Below are positions 11,935 to 24,877 of a stretch of 64,000 bases of DNA, piece by piece. Every line of letters begins with the position of its first letter. Within the stretch, counting starts at the first letter, position 1. Made by a program: the position numbers and the translations under genes. This DNA is from Oxyruncus cristatus (Eukaryota > Chordata > Aves > Passeriformes > Cotingidae), in contig VXAY01004360.1 in the NCBI GenBank assembly GCA_013399855.1, positions 1,575,320 through 1,639,319 on the forward strand, given 5' to 3'. Below the pieces are notes generated by a model. It ran no database searches. It had not been told where the DNA came from and worked only from the letters and a program-made list of their open reading frames with translations.

Positions 11935-14900
11935 GGCTATTAGTTGCATGTCCTACCATGTCTTCTTCCTACGTGCAGAAAGCACAAAGCTCCCCATCAG
12001 ATGGTCCCAAACATGATAGACTTGCAGTACCTCAAGTTAAAGGGTTAAACTCTCCTACAAATAGGAGAGTTTCAATGGAGCCACAGTTGAAGCAAGGCAT
12101 TATGAAGCTAGTATGTGTAATAGGACTGGAAATGAGTTCTTGCCATTTCACTCTGGAGTAGCTCATCTCTATCACAGCAGTGTTATTGAATTTCAAGGAC
12201 AGCCAAGGTGCCCCATGAGTTTAACCTGCTTTGTCTCTCAGCAAGTGCAGGTAAAAGTTTGTTGTGTCAGTGGCTCTTGGTACTGTGTATATAATAAATA
12301 ATTATCAAGGAAGTACAATACAACAATGGCAAACATTTAACACTCAGGCCTCTCTGCTAAAAAGTTGACTTGCCTGAAAATAAATTTAACTCCCATTTGT
12401 ATAATTCCTTAAATTTATCACCAGAGGCAGTAGGAGCTCATTCACATAAGAAAATTTTGCCAGTCATACTTGAATAATTATAGTATGGTTAGAAACATCA
12501 TTCATTGCATTTATTCTGGTGTAAAGTGACTATTTGACAGATTTTATGCATCCTAAAATGACAAAAGTTAAGAAGTGTCATTTTAGTCTGGGAGTCACAG
12601 TGGAGTATCTCTACCTAACTCTACTCTCTGTTTTATTCTTCTATAACTTTTCTGGGTGGCACAGATAGAGATGCCCGGTAATACATGTTGTGTTAAATGA
12701 TGGTAAAATGATACTACTGTGCCGGGCAGCGTGTAACCATGGGTCTAAAATTTGTGAGTTTACCCACTCAACCACAGATTCTTCTCATGCCTTTGAGGGG
12801 ATCATCATTTAATCTGCCTCTGTGTGCTCATTTGCCCTTTTCTAATAGCTAGGAAAACCTCTTCTTTTCAGGTCTCCCATGGTGCTGCCAGGTTTGAGTC
12901 ACTAAACTTCAGATCTGTGAATAAGAGGCACTGTTAGCTTTACTACTTGACTGTGTTATATTATTGTTTATATGACTGTGGTGGTTCTTTAACAAATACA
13001 ATGCTTTATAATCTCTATCCTAAAGAAGTCCCATTTCACAGACAAAGACCTATATGCTGTAGTTACAATCAAGATTGCTATTAAACACCAGGCTGCTTTT
13101 AATTTTCTGCTGGTGTCCAGGATCTCAGAGGCATCTCCTTATTTTGCTGCCTGTGTCTGGGAGCAGTCTTGACTGACTGCAACAGGAGGAACTGTGGCCC
13201 TGGGTGGGCTCCTACACTATCCCCTTAAAAAAGACACATGTATCCACTAGCAGCAGCCCTTGCAATAATAAAGACTGCTTCCTCGTGGAATTGTGTGTCT
13301 TTGGGAGATGCTGGGCATGGTCTGCACCTTGGTAGGTTCTCAGATGTCTAGTAAGGGGTTATACTTGGAGGGCATGTTTGCTCTCAGAGAAGGAACTAAT
13401 AGGGTGGTAGTCCAGCTTTCCTCCTGCTTCATTGTGCAGAGGCCTCCTGGATCATGACTGGACAGGGGTGTTAATAGAGCCAAGTTTTCTCCAACCCTGT
13501 AGAGAAAAGCTCCTTTCATTTTAACATGAATGTAATTTGGACAATCTGAAACAGTCTAAGACCATTAAAAATTCTCTTTCTGGTGAAACCGGTGGTACTT
13601 TGTGGTCTTCTGTGGAGTACCTTATCATTTACATTGATAGAAAAGAAAGATGAATTGGTTCTTATGTGCATTGCTGACCTCAAGGAGACAAAATTAAACG
13701 CAATGTTAGTGGTGCCTCTTCCTTCCTGTCCTCATTTTCCTGTGGTTATCCTGTTAAGTGATTCAGAGTAGCTCCTTTTCTCTATCTTTCTTCTCTCATC
13801 CATTTTACAATCTTTGCGCTATCTGATTTTAATAGCTCGGGTACCCTTGTGAAGGGCTTATTAGAAACACCTAAGTTTGATAGCTGTACCATTTGAACTT
13901 ATCTGGGCTTCTATTTAATCTCTGCTCGTGGTATGTCGTGATGAAGAATAATGTGGGAGAAGATGACATGTCTCTTACTCAATAGCATCCATCTCTTCCT
14001 TCATTATTCTCTCTGTTGTAGAGTGAAACAAGGGTAACAAAGTTTAGATCTTGTCTCTTTTGATTGCTTAATTCATTTTGTAGCTGTGTATTTGTAATGT
14101 AGCTTTGACAGGTATATCTTCGGGAGAAACTGACCCAGTTCTTGTCCTCATGGGCAGAATATTGAATTTTCTTACAAATACACTTCTTTTTTTAATGGGA
14201 TTTTTTGTTCTTGCAATTCATTTTGTTGCCTGTTTTTTTGTGAGGAATGTGATGTTTGCAGGATCACAGTCAGCAGGTACAATGGAGAATTGTGAATGCA
14301 GTGTGACGTGGTTCATTGTAAAGCAGTAGGCAGGTTTCAGAGATGATATGTCTTAAGACCACATATTTGTTCCTCAAGTACCTGCAATCACATCTGGGCG
14401 GAGAGTGATTTCAGTAGAAGTGTTAAAATCATGAGTCCCATTTCTAAGCACATTAGGAGTTATGTAGCTGCATTTGTGTTTTTAATGTAAGACCTGCATT
14501 TCAGACATTGAAAGTTGACCCCTGACAGTAACAGATCACTAGCATAATGGCTATGAAGCTTTTTCAATTTATTGTCATTTTCACATTGCTGAGCATCTTT
14601 TCTGCAGTTGCAAAATAGTATAACTTAACTTCTTGGACTCAAACAGTTGAGAAAATTTCAAGGCATGGCACTAAGGAGGATAAGCAAATGGTGGTGTGAG
14701 TTGTATATCTGTGCCACTTCCCTGTACGTGTATATCAGCAAAGAATATGCAGAATCCTGTATTGCTGCTCTGGGGGTGCGTGTATGTTTTCAGTGCGGTG
14801 TCAGAGGGGGGTTGAAGGAAATGGAAGGAATGGAACAGAACCCCAAAAATAGGTGCTATTTACTTGGAAAACAAAATGCTGCTTGAGGGGGTGGGGTCAG

Positions 14901-14971
14901 TGAGCCCAGTGCTTAGTCATGCAGTGCTCCCTCGGCTTGTCTGCCTTCGTGAGGCTTGCTTTGGCTTGCTT

Positions 14972-14972
<1 letters not shown>
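11935..14972. other. Non-coding stretch, no gene seen
   Basis: Unique AT-rich sequence without recognisable exons. A 7-bp inverted repeat (TGCCCGG/CCGGGCA) brackets about 45 bp near 12672-12729. I attach no function to it. Confidence 0.55.
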
Positions 14973-15004
<32 letters not shown>

Positions 15005-15020
15005 TTTTTTTTTTTTTTTT
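14973..15020. repeat. Long poly-T tract
   Basis: About 31 T, one G, then about 16 T. This is a mononucleotide repeat. Its length is unreliable in any assembly, and the Phe- or Lys-rich frames over it are artefacts. Confidence 0.9.
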
Positions 15021-15244
15021 GTGGTACATTCTTTTACTACATAAATAGTCATTGAAAAATCTTTTTTTCCTTCACATGTATAGCATGTGCCTGTGTTCAT
15101 GGGGTGATTTGCGCCCGTGTTTAAGGAGGAGGTTGCCTTTGTTTCTGATACCTTGTTCCAGCAATAAGGCTAATTATGTTATGTTTTTTAATGCCTTTTC
15201 TACATGCCGGGTTGCATTTCAAAGAGATTGAATACAATCCATTA

Positions 15245-15288
15245 CAGCATTAAGTCATTACTCATCTATTGTTGCAAGAAGTAAACTG
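15245..15288 (+). repeat. 44-bp exact direct repeat, copy 1
   Basis: The sequence beginning CAGCATTAAGTCATTACTCA and ending GCAAGAAGTAAACTG is identical to 16451-16494. Identity stops sharply on both sides. It is not low complexity and does not match a repeat family I know. Confidence 0.95.
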
Positions 15289-16450
15289 ATCATAGTGATG
15301 CTGAAGGAGCATATGTTGATAATGTAGGAGATATGGAAATTTCAGAAATACCACTTTACATTGCTTTTCTCACTACTTTTATTGGGGAGCATAGTTTCTG
15401 TCCTCATTTGTAGACTTCGTTGACCTCTATTTTTGCTCTAATGTATTCATCACTTCATTGCTGGCTGTCCCTCTATAAGTGTGCCTGTATAATGCTGATT
15501 TCCATTGTTTGCCAGTGCCTTGTCCACATATTAACCACTTGGTTTTCCTACCATCTCTAGTGAGTAACACCGAGGGGTCTTTTGGGCTGTCATGTATGAT
15601 AAAGCTATCACTGGACAATTCATTTCATGCTTTCCCTGTATAAACAAACGTTGTGTGTTTGCTGTACAAAACATTTGAAATCGCTGGATCTTTATTGTGT
15701 ATTTCATTGTTTTTGTTAAGCGCAGTCTCTGTTCAGAGAAAAGAAATATCAAGAAAACTAAATTTGAACTGTTTGGGGTTAAGAAAGCAGAACAGTGTTC
15801 CCAAAATTGCACCACACTTTCCCACCTGCCTCCCGCTGCTGCTGTGAAGAAAAGTGTTAAAAGGCTCTTCTGACCTGTGCAATGAATGCCTGCCTCTTTC
15901 ATCCCAAACATGGGCTTTCTATTTGGTGTCTGTCTTGAACCAGACACTAACCAGATGTGAACTATCACTGTTTCAACAGGCTGTAAAACAAGAAGAAAGA
16001 AGAAGAATTCAGTGGAAGTGGAAAAGTTTTGCTGGTTGTTAAACTCAGCGTCAATGCTTAATGATATCATACTATAGCTCTGGATATAACTTTTCCTCTC
16101 CACTCAGTCTGCATGAGTTTTAAAACCAAAGTGTTTGTGGGAATGGTTTTCCCTCCCTGTTACAGCTGTAGCCACTGAAACATAGAAAACTGCAATGACT
16201 GGTACAAAGTCAGTGTTGAGAACAGAGCACAACATCGTTTCAACTTGCAAATATTACAGTTTCCAAAGGACAGTTTTCCCAAAATAAGGATGTCACTTGT
16301 GTTGTTGATGCATATATTACTTGCTTAACAAGCACAGTGTAAGGTTGAGGCTAAAACCTGATTGTGTTGACAAAAATGAGATTTTTGTCATTGAATTTTG
16401 AGAGAGTCTGAAATTTCCCTGTTGAATTTTGTATGCATTTTGATGCTTTT

Positions 16451-16494
16451 CAGCATTAAGTCATTACTCATCTATTGTTGCAAGAAGTAAACTG
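16451..16494 (+). repeat. 44-bp exact direct repeat, copy 2
   Basis: Identical over 44 bp to 15245-15288, in the same orientation, 1,206 bp downstream. No target-site duplication or terminal inverted repeat is evident, so it does not look like a transposon. A templated repair insertion or an assembly artefact are the main alternatives. Confidence 0.95.
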
Positions 16495-16560
16495 CAACAG
16501 TTTAAGGATTGTTGTCCAAGGAAACTGTGTGACCTATCCCACAAGTTTTACTTTTCACAG

Positions 16561-16644
16561 CGGTGATCATAACCAGACCTGAGGTCGCAGTACTGACACT
16601 GTGCAGGAGGAAACCTAGTAGTACATCGCTTGGCAATTTGCAAA
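16561..16644 (+). other. Candidate internal exon (unproven), phase 1 to 1
   Basis: It follows a good acceptor (CAAGTTTTACTTTTCACAG) and ends at CAAA/GTAATT. Its 84 nt are open in one frame only, starting with 2 nt and ending with 1 nt of a codon, so it is symmetric phase 1-1. The peptide includes VIITRPEVAVLTLCRRKPSS. It contains three CpG dinucleotides in otherwise CpG-poor sequence, which would fit constraint. I recognise no family. It could belong to the same hypothetical transcript as 4363-4437 and 8641-8730, or be a pseudo-exon. Confidence 0.25.
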
Positions 16645-19600
16645 GTAATTTGGCGTATTTGTTTAACATTGTAGTCAGTGTGTTTGTAGAATTGCTGGAT
16701 TTTTTTTTTCCCCCTATTTATTTTCTTTGTTTTTTATTGTCTCGGTGATGGGTTTTGGGCTGAGTGTGTAGGTTTGCCAGAGTATTTCTTCAGCTGTTTA
16801 CACCTGTTACATAAATCCTTGGCAGCAAGATATTTTTCTCTGCTGTAGAGACATGCTGGTTTGGACTGCACTAGCAGCGAGTGTCGTGGCAGTATTGGGA
16901 CTTTGTCCACATCTAGCACTGTCTATTCAATGGTGTCCCAACCTCCAAGACGCTGGGAGAATGGGTCTCACAGCCACAGTGTTCACCACCACTGATCTAT
17001 ATTTCTACGGCTCTTGTTACAGAATAAAAATGTTAAATGTTTCTTACTTTGTTTATTTAAGTAAGATTTAAGGTTAAATGTCAGATGGGGAGTCTATAAA
17101 ACATGGAGAAATGTGTGGGTCCATGTTCTGTAGGCCTGTATGGCTTTTTTTTTCTTTTTAACTCTAAATATTCTGCAGTGCTGTTGTATTCCTTTGAGAG
17201 TGTGGGTTGGTAAACGAACAGCAGGAGTGATTCTGGATTTAACATTTTTAAGTCTCTCCCCTTTGGCTTGGCATGCGATATGAAGCAACTCTTTTGTTCT
17301 GGCCATGTAGATTTTAATTTCCTTTCTTTTTCTTATTCCTATTAATGACATTCACCACCAGCCTCAGCCAGTATCCTGTGATGAATGGGAACTATCCTAC
17401 ATCTCCTTCTTTAGAAACATGTAAGGGGACAGGGAGAGACAGGACATTTGGGGCCAAATTTCTGTTTTTTTAATCAGTGGCACCCTGGTGGCAGCAATGC
17501 AATCAGTGGCAGCTTTATTTGCAGTACTGCTGGTCTTCTGGAAACAAAGGACAGGAGAGATTCTGGAAGAAAGCATCAAAGCTTATTCTGCCATCTTGGC
17601 TGGTTTTATCTGTATATAAATCATGTCATACACATGATTTAAATAACTTGATAAACTTATTTCAAGGTCTCTAAACAAGCTCAGAGCCGGAAAACTAGTC
17701 CAGCAGAGGTCCCAGAGGATAACTGTAGACATCAATGCGTAAGATGTAGAGAGTAAAGATTCCAGATCTGGCCCAGGGACTGCAGCTTATTCTGATCTGA
17801 ATCTACCCTCTGGTGTCTAGATTGCAGTTAATGTTTGGGGAGACCTAAGTCAGAATTGGTCTTAATGTGATTGAGAAGTAGGAAAGGTCTGAACCTAAGG
17901 TGGGGAAAAACACAGGGTTTTGATTTGGGCAACACTGAGTTTTGACACAGCTGTTGAGAGAACCTGAAATGCTCAGTGTTCTTTCTGAGTGATAAGATAT
18001 GGTCCATCCCAGAGACATTTGCTTACTGTTTTGTGACACAGTTAGTTCAAACATGTAGATAGTAAGGGAGGGCGGGTTAGTTATCCTCCGAGAAGAGGGT
18101 AAACAAGTGTACAGCCAACAGCTCATCTTCAGAGGTCTTTGCTGCTATTACCAGCTTACTGACTGCTGAAGGGTGCATGGTGCCCTCTGCCCTGTGACTT
18201 TGCAGAGGAACAGAACTCCTCAAGTTTGCAAGTCAGACAGTGCACCAACCAAAAAGCCATTTCTTTCCTGGAGCTGTCAGAGGTGGCAGAGGTCACGCCA
18301 AGATCAGTTAAGGTTGTGTCTGCCATTTCAGTGTCAAGGGCTTTTGGATTGCTGGAAGTGATGATATGATGAATGCTTCCGTCACTGGGTGGTAGCAAGA
18401 AAATTACAGTGTTTATCCCATGTCTGGAGATGGACTTGGCAGGGCTGGTCTTACCAGATCTGAGCAGTGTTTCAGAAGTGTAAACATAGGCTCTTGGGTC
18501 CCACTGTTTAGTTAGTTGTTCTGGTTGTACAGTTTTCAGAAAAGTTTAGACATGTCTAAATGGCAATTTTGATGGAAAACAGAGGCCAAATCAAGTACAG
18601 GTAGAACATTCAGAATCCCACTGTCCAGCCACAACCATGCTTTCTCTTGAGGAACCATTATTTATTGTGTTTGTTGATTTGATTCCTCATGAAAAGGGAA
18701 CAACACAGTTCCTCAAGATATTTGGGCAGACCCATGTACCAGTCAAACTGCTTGGATGTTGGTCATTAGCTCTATTGAGAGAGCAGATCTGAAGCCCACC
18801 GTGTTTAAGTGTTCAGTAAAATTTGGTCTGATGACTTGAGCTGATGTTTCATCAGTGCAAGCTTTTTGCCATACATTATAAATATGTCTAAGAAGGTGTT
18901 ATGATGGGGAAGCTTGGGGTGGTCTGAAGCAGGCAGTAAACAAGTGAACATCTGTACCAGTGCCCTCCTGAGACCCCTCCTCTGCTAGTTTGACCTTTGA
19001 GGGATCTGGGATGACTCCTTTGTCAGAAGACAAGTGCTAAAAAAAAAGTGTTTGTCCATGGCTAGTATTATATTGTATTTTCAGACAACCTAGGACATGC
19101 CTATATGCTTTGTCATGATCTTTTGGCATGAAGCTCTAAGGCAAGAATGTCACTGAGCACTGCGCTCCTTCTACCTGGTTTTCCTTTGCTTTTTCGTCTG
19201 ACCAGGTTCTTCACTTCCTGCTGTAGGCTGCCCTAGGGTGCATCTAGCCATTGCTCAGTACAGATCACATATCCCACAAGGGCAATGATCCCTGAATGTA
19301 AGAAGCTGAAAGAAGGCGTAATTGATATCTGTATATTATTGTGTTTCTGGTTTTACACTGTTATAACCATGGCTTGATTTTTCATGATGCACTGCCTTTA
19401 TGTATAATTTTCCTTGACTAATTGGTTGTGACAGGCAAGATGAAACCTAGGAAGACCCTGTAGTTTAAAATAAATGCACTTCTCTTCAAATTGGAAATAA
19501 CTGAATGATCTGGATCTTAATTATTCTTGTACTATGGAGAACTTCACGTGATATTTAATTTTTTTTAATGGAGATTTTTTTTCTATTTCTATTCTGTTTT

Positions 19601-21969
19601 TTAAAGGATTCAACTATTATACATTTTAAGTAAATCCCTGATGATAAAACACCCCTAATGTAGCTTTTATTTAAATTCATATAAATGAAAACTGAGTGTC
19701 CTAAGCTGTTTCTTTCAAAACAGAGCCTAGTGAATTTTTCCAAAAGGCTAAATATCATGAGACTCATGTTGCAATAAAATGAGAATGGGAGAAGTGAAGG
19801 AATTTAGCAATACCCTAGATATTGTTTAATTCAAAGCTAGACTAAAATAAAGCAAGCCTTTCCAGACTTTGTAAGAAGTTTCATCTGTCCCATGTGTAGA
19901 TAATAGATACATAAATTATATTAAAATGATTTCTTACACTGAAAAAATGAACCTATCATGTTATAAAATAATCCAATGCTGTAACTTTATGTTAACTTAA
20001 TTTTGTTATTTCATGTGCAAATTAACACTGCATAATTAATATTCATAAATAGGAAGAATGATCTTGAGTTCAAGTAAATTTCAGTGACTTACTCTTGAAA
20101 ACATACTATACAGAAATTGTTAAAGAACAGACACAATTTTAGAATAGACTATGATTCCTACCTCTGCTCTTGTTTTGTTTTATTTTGCCTTGAAAGGATA
20201 AGCATGTTTGATGCGTTCAGACACTGGAACAAAAGACTTTCTGCTAATCTTTAGTTAGGAGAAATCACCAGTGTTGGGTTTGATTCTGGTTTTAATAAAC
20301 ACAAATAGTGATGACAGCTTTGTTTGGTTTTTAAGATTGTCAGTCTGCTTCGGATGCTTTTCCTGCTTGGGCTGAAGGCGAGTGGAGGCATTGCCAGGGT
20401 GGGCTCTGAGCTCTGAGGATGGAGGGGTCTGGAATACCCTAGTTCCATTCCTGCCTGCAGTGCAGTGAACTCAGGAGCTCCTGCAGTCCCTTCAGGAACA
20501 ACTCATGTAACTTCGGACATGCCAGCAATATGCTACGCAGTGAAATAATCTCTTGCCTTGCTTGCTGGCTTTTTTTTTTTCCTTTTTCTCCTTCTTTTTT
20601 TGTTTCCCCTTTCCTTCTCTCTCAGAGGGATTGCATCATCTGCCTGTATTTCATGGCTTGGGCAGCAGGGGAAAGGAATAGAATAAATCAACATGTTGCT
20701 TTTATCAAGTAAACCTCTGTGATGTGGCCTGGTCAGAAGAAATTTATATTCTTTCTATCTAAGCCATCTTCAAAGAATGTTTCACCCCCTTTTTCATTTC
20801 AAGGATTTTTTTCAAGGCTTTCCAAATCACTTTATCAGAATGTGTGATAAGTTAAAAGGATGTGTTTTCAACAGTTTGCAAGACTGAAAACCCCTTTTCT
20901 CAGAACTGAGAGTGTCTAACGGCTAAAATAAATAATTTGAAAATGTCCTCACTCTAAAGTCACAGTGGGACTGACACCTCCATCAGAGAGGTTAACATCC
21001 AGCACCCTTCCACTGATTTCCATGGAGTTACCATGGACTCAGAGAGAACGGTGGAGAGAACCTGTCTGAATGCTACCCAAAGCTAGTAGAAATCAGATGG
21101 GTGTGAGGAAGGGGCTAGTTTTCAGTTGTAGCAATGGCATCTGCATCAGAAAAAAGCATGGGACTGTGATGTCAGGTTTTAGCATGCACAAATATTTTCA
21201 GATCTTCTAACATCTTAAAGCATGGAGCAATGGCTACAGTAACAGTTTCAGTTCTTCCCAGGGATTACCTCATTCCTCTTGTTTGTTGTTGTTGATTTTC
21301 ACGTTTTCCTGGTTTTTTTTGTTTGTTTGTTTTTTCTGTTTTCTTCAAAGGGGCAAAAAATCCCACAAAAAAGAAAGGTATGCTTGGTTTCCAGGATTAC
21401 TCTGAGTGTTGTTGGAGTACAAGCTTTTTGTTAAATCCAGTTGGATCTTTTTTATCAATTTATATTGAAATCTCTTGTTGCCTTTCAAGATTACAAGATT
21501 AGGGGTAGGATTTTGGGGGGGCATGAGGGAGGGGGGATCAGGTTTCCCCTTAGATAGATTGATGCATATTAACTAAAGATCTTGAATTAAAAAGAAAAAA
21601 AACCCAACTTCCTGGAAATCTTTTAATCTTGAAAATACATCCTTTTATTGGAGGATGAGTAGATATAAAATTGTTTAATCTCTCAGAGCTTCTTCTGGAT
21701 CAAGCAATGCCTTGTAGAATCCTTACAAGAACTGTACTTTAGAATAACTTTTCTCTAGTGCTTTTGCCTTCCACCTTGACACTGCTGAAGCTCAGTGGGA
21801 TCCAGGGGTGGATCTTATGGAAAGCCATATATATTGCGAAGAGGAATGAAGCCACTATCTTCTGACAAACAGACCCCTGTTGTTGCTACTAAAGGCTAGA
21901 TGTGTCTGTCTGCTGTGCTGCTGGGCTTTAATGGAAAGACAGTGGCTGTGCAAATAGTTACCATCTTTT
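16645..21969. other. Non-coding stretch, no confirmed gene
   Basis: AT-rich unique sequence. It contains a TTTG/T-rich tract at about 21312-21346. This is followed by an acceptor-like TTCTTCAAAG and a 27-nt lysine-rich interval to 21377 with a GTATGC donor, a possible microexon too short to judge. No recognisable protein-coding exon. Confidence 0.55.
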
Positions 21970-22001
21970 NNNNNNNNNNNNNNNNNNNNNNNNNNNNNNN
22001 N
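21970..22001. other. Assembly gap (32 N)
   Basis: Unknown bases flanked by T runs on both sides, probably a collapsed poly-T tract. Confidence 0.97.
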
Positions 22002-22553
22002 TTTTTCATTTCAACCCAGGAGCACCGAAAGGACAGTGAAAATTGAAGTACCCTCACAACAGAAAAGAACTAAAAGTAGCATCTGTAGGGATACCTTTCT
22101 TTCAATAGTTCTAGGTATTGAGGGCATCAACATCAGGGTATTTATATTCTTCTTTAGGTACATCCAGGTTTGATAAACTGTTGTCATCTACAGGCCAGGA
22201 TCTGGGAGCATGTGTTTTGGTTTTGATTTTTAAGGAAATTCCAAGGCATTGCAATTAGAATCCCATGTTTGAAATGTTTCTCAAGAACATAGTCCTACTT
22301 AGGGGTAATACTGATACCTGTTTTAAAGGTCCTTACCTGTGCTATGAGCAATGTTGAATTGTTCAACAATTGTTCAATGAACAAGATGACAACAATGGTC
22401 TAACACAATTAATTTATTTTGTCATTTTTGAGGGTTTACTAATTTTTGCTTTTTCAGTCTGCTAATAAAAATATTTGTGTTTTTCTTTTGCTGGTAAACA
22501 GTTACCTGTTCCTTCTTTAAACACAAATTCTCCACTTTGAAAATTGAATTTTC

Positions 22554-22569
22554 TTTTTTTTTTTTTTTT
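22554..22569. repeat. Poly-T tract
   Basis: A run of 16 T in AT-rich sequence. Confidence 0.8.
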
Positions 22570-24344
22570 AAGAGTTTTTAAGAAATAATATTTTTATTTT
22601 ACCTCAGTTTGTTGCAAGCTGTTCTTCAGGAACCAATTTAACTTGTCAGTGTTATTTTAGGTGTATGCTTCATTAAATATCTACAAGCAAATTAAAATAA
22701 TCCATTTAAGTGAGATATTTTCTCAAGGTTTTGGCTTCCATCACCAGAAATATAGGAAAAGACTGCCAGAGTCTTTACTGTGTTGGAAGCAGAACACTTC
22801 AGTGCCAGTGAAGTATAAGATACCTTTTTATAAAATAAACATGCTACAAGAAAACATTCAGCAGTATCCTTTGCATTTAATTTGCTTTGCTGAGAAAGGA
22901 AGTGTTTACTTGAGAAAGCATCTGGATTTTATTGTTTTTTAATTCATTGTGGACAGCCTGATGGAGTCTGGAACCACTTAGAATGTCACAACCTTTCATT
23001 GTCACATGCAATGTGGAAACAAAATAAAAAGCAATCCAACTCTCAGGCTATGTACCCCGAGTTGTTGAGTTTGCTGTGGTCTTTCTTCTATAAGATAGCC
23101 CTCTTGAACAAATACAAATTTGTAGTGACAGTCCTTACAGAGCCTTTTTGTTCATCTGAATACTCCTTTGTGAGCCTCAATCAAGTTTCTAAGGGCTAGG
23201 AAAACAGGAGCAAACCTACCTGGTTAAAAGAAAAAATGAACAAAATCTCAAATGGCCAGTATACCTTTTCTCATGAAGGTAAATGGGAAGAGGTAACACC
23301 TATGGTGGTTCTGGTCTCTTCTGTTTACTCTGTAAGTGTCATTCCAGGAAAGCTAACTTATCTGCAAGGTCAGCTCAGTGTTGCAGGTGCAACTCTGAAT
23401 GATTAAATAAACTTTATGGGTTTTTTTAGAGTCATGCCTGAATTTTTTTGAATTAGTTTCCATTCCTGTTTGTACTGACTCATTTGTGAGAAGATAAGAT
23501 CAATGCAGACAAACTGGTCTTGAGTGAGCTGCATCCAGCAGTTTCTTTTTTAAAAAAAATTTCTAATTTATTGTTTTAAAGGTAATCTGCCCACCTACAT
23601 GAGTCTGGTGAACAGATGATGCACTTCAAGTGCAGATACTTTCATTCTCACTCCTCCTCTAAAGCCTATGAAGTTACATCAGAAAATAATTTGGACAAAT
23701 ACATCTGAGCAATCCTTTTGTTTAATAAATATCTGCAAAAGAATTTGTTATTCCCTTTCTCCTCATGTTCCCATTCTTTCTTCTTTTTGTGTTTTAAATA
23801 ACACTTCTTTGTACCAATCTGTTGCTAGAACTGATGTTCTCATTTTCAATAACACTTTCTGATGGCAAATCCTTTGCAGAATTAATGCACAAAAATCTTT
23901 GTTGTGAAACAGCTATGTTGTATGTTTGTGTATATAGCAACCCTGATGGCCCTAAGCCAAAAGGCATAAAAATCAAAAGCTCATGTACATGCATCATTTC
24001 TGACACAAAACCAAAGAAGAGGAAGAATCTGGAAAATGAGGGCGGTGCATACCTTCCACCCACATGTCCATCCCTTACTATTACTGCAAACTCCATGCAC
24101 TTAATTAGCAGGGAGAAAACTTGCCCTTCTACACTCTCTTGACTGGCTCCTTCTCCTTACCCACGTAATTGCAGACAGTAGCAGATATTGTCTACAGCAC
24201 TGAATTGTAGCAGTAAAGGATGGTGTGCAGGAGCAAGAGGCAGTTGGAGTGCGGGGAAAGCTGATGCTGCTGTGGAACAGAACCGAGACTTGGATTCATG
24301 ATCTGGGATTCGTGATGCTTGTGGTCGTAATATAATCATAGTAA

Positions 24345-24383
24345 AATACCCACTTGTAGGTGGACAATTAGCAAGTGGGTATT
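24345..24383. repeat. Perfect 12-bp inverted repeat with 15-nt loop
   Basis: AATACCCACTTG at 24345-24356 is the exact reverse complement of CAAGTGGGTATT at 24372-24383. The intervening 15 nt include TAGGTGG...TTAG, and a related TAGGTGGTTATTAGC follows the right arm. It could form a hairpin in DNA or RNA. There is no flanking duplication and no known element family. The function is unknown. Confidence 0.9.
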
Positions 24384-24840
24384 GTTTAGGTGGTTATTAG
24401 CGATGCTAAAGGCACCGAGATTGTTGTTTCACAGTGGATGAGAATTTCCTGGTTTTATTGAAAGACAAGTCAATCAGAAGGGCTTCATTGGGCAAAGATC
24501 TTCCAAGCAGGAGCAGAGGTGAGAGGAGAGCTTCATCCCCCTAGATATTGCAGGCCCTTGGAAGGAGAACTTAACATGATGCAATGCTAAATGGCATTGT
24601 CAGTTCCCTCCCTTCCCACACTGTCCATGCTAAGGTTGTGCAGGACAGTCCTGGGCTGAGTTACGGACTGGGGTAGCGTTACTAATAAAAATGCAGCTTT
24701 CTATGAATCTTCCATTATCAGAAAATAAAACTGGACACCCCCCTAAAAACAACATATGTGATGTATGACTAAAGATTGCCTATAATTCTGACTTTCTTCA
24801 GAAACACTAGTTGTAGACTTGTAGAAAGTCTGCTCTGTCA

Positions 24841-24877
24841 GTTTCTGTGTCTTTCTGTGTCTTTCTGTGTCTTTCTG
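24841..24877. repeat. 10-bp tandem repeat, about 3.7 copies
   Basis: The unit CTTTCTGTGT is repeated nearly perfectly; the first copy has one mismatch and the last is partial. A short minisatellite. Confidence 0.85.

Noticed and set aside
22354..22380. Interlaced inverted and direct repeats (AATTGTT/AACAATT)
   Set aside because: Only 7-bp arms in AT-rich sequence, expected by chance.
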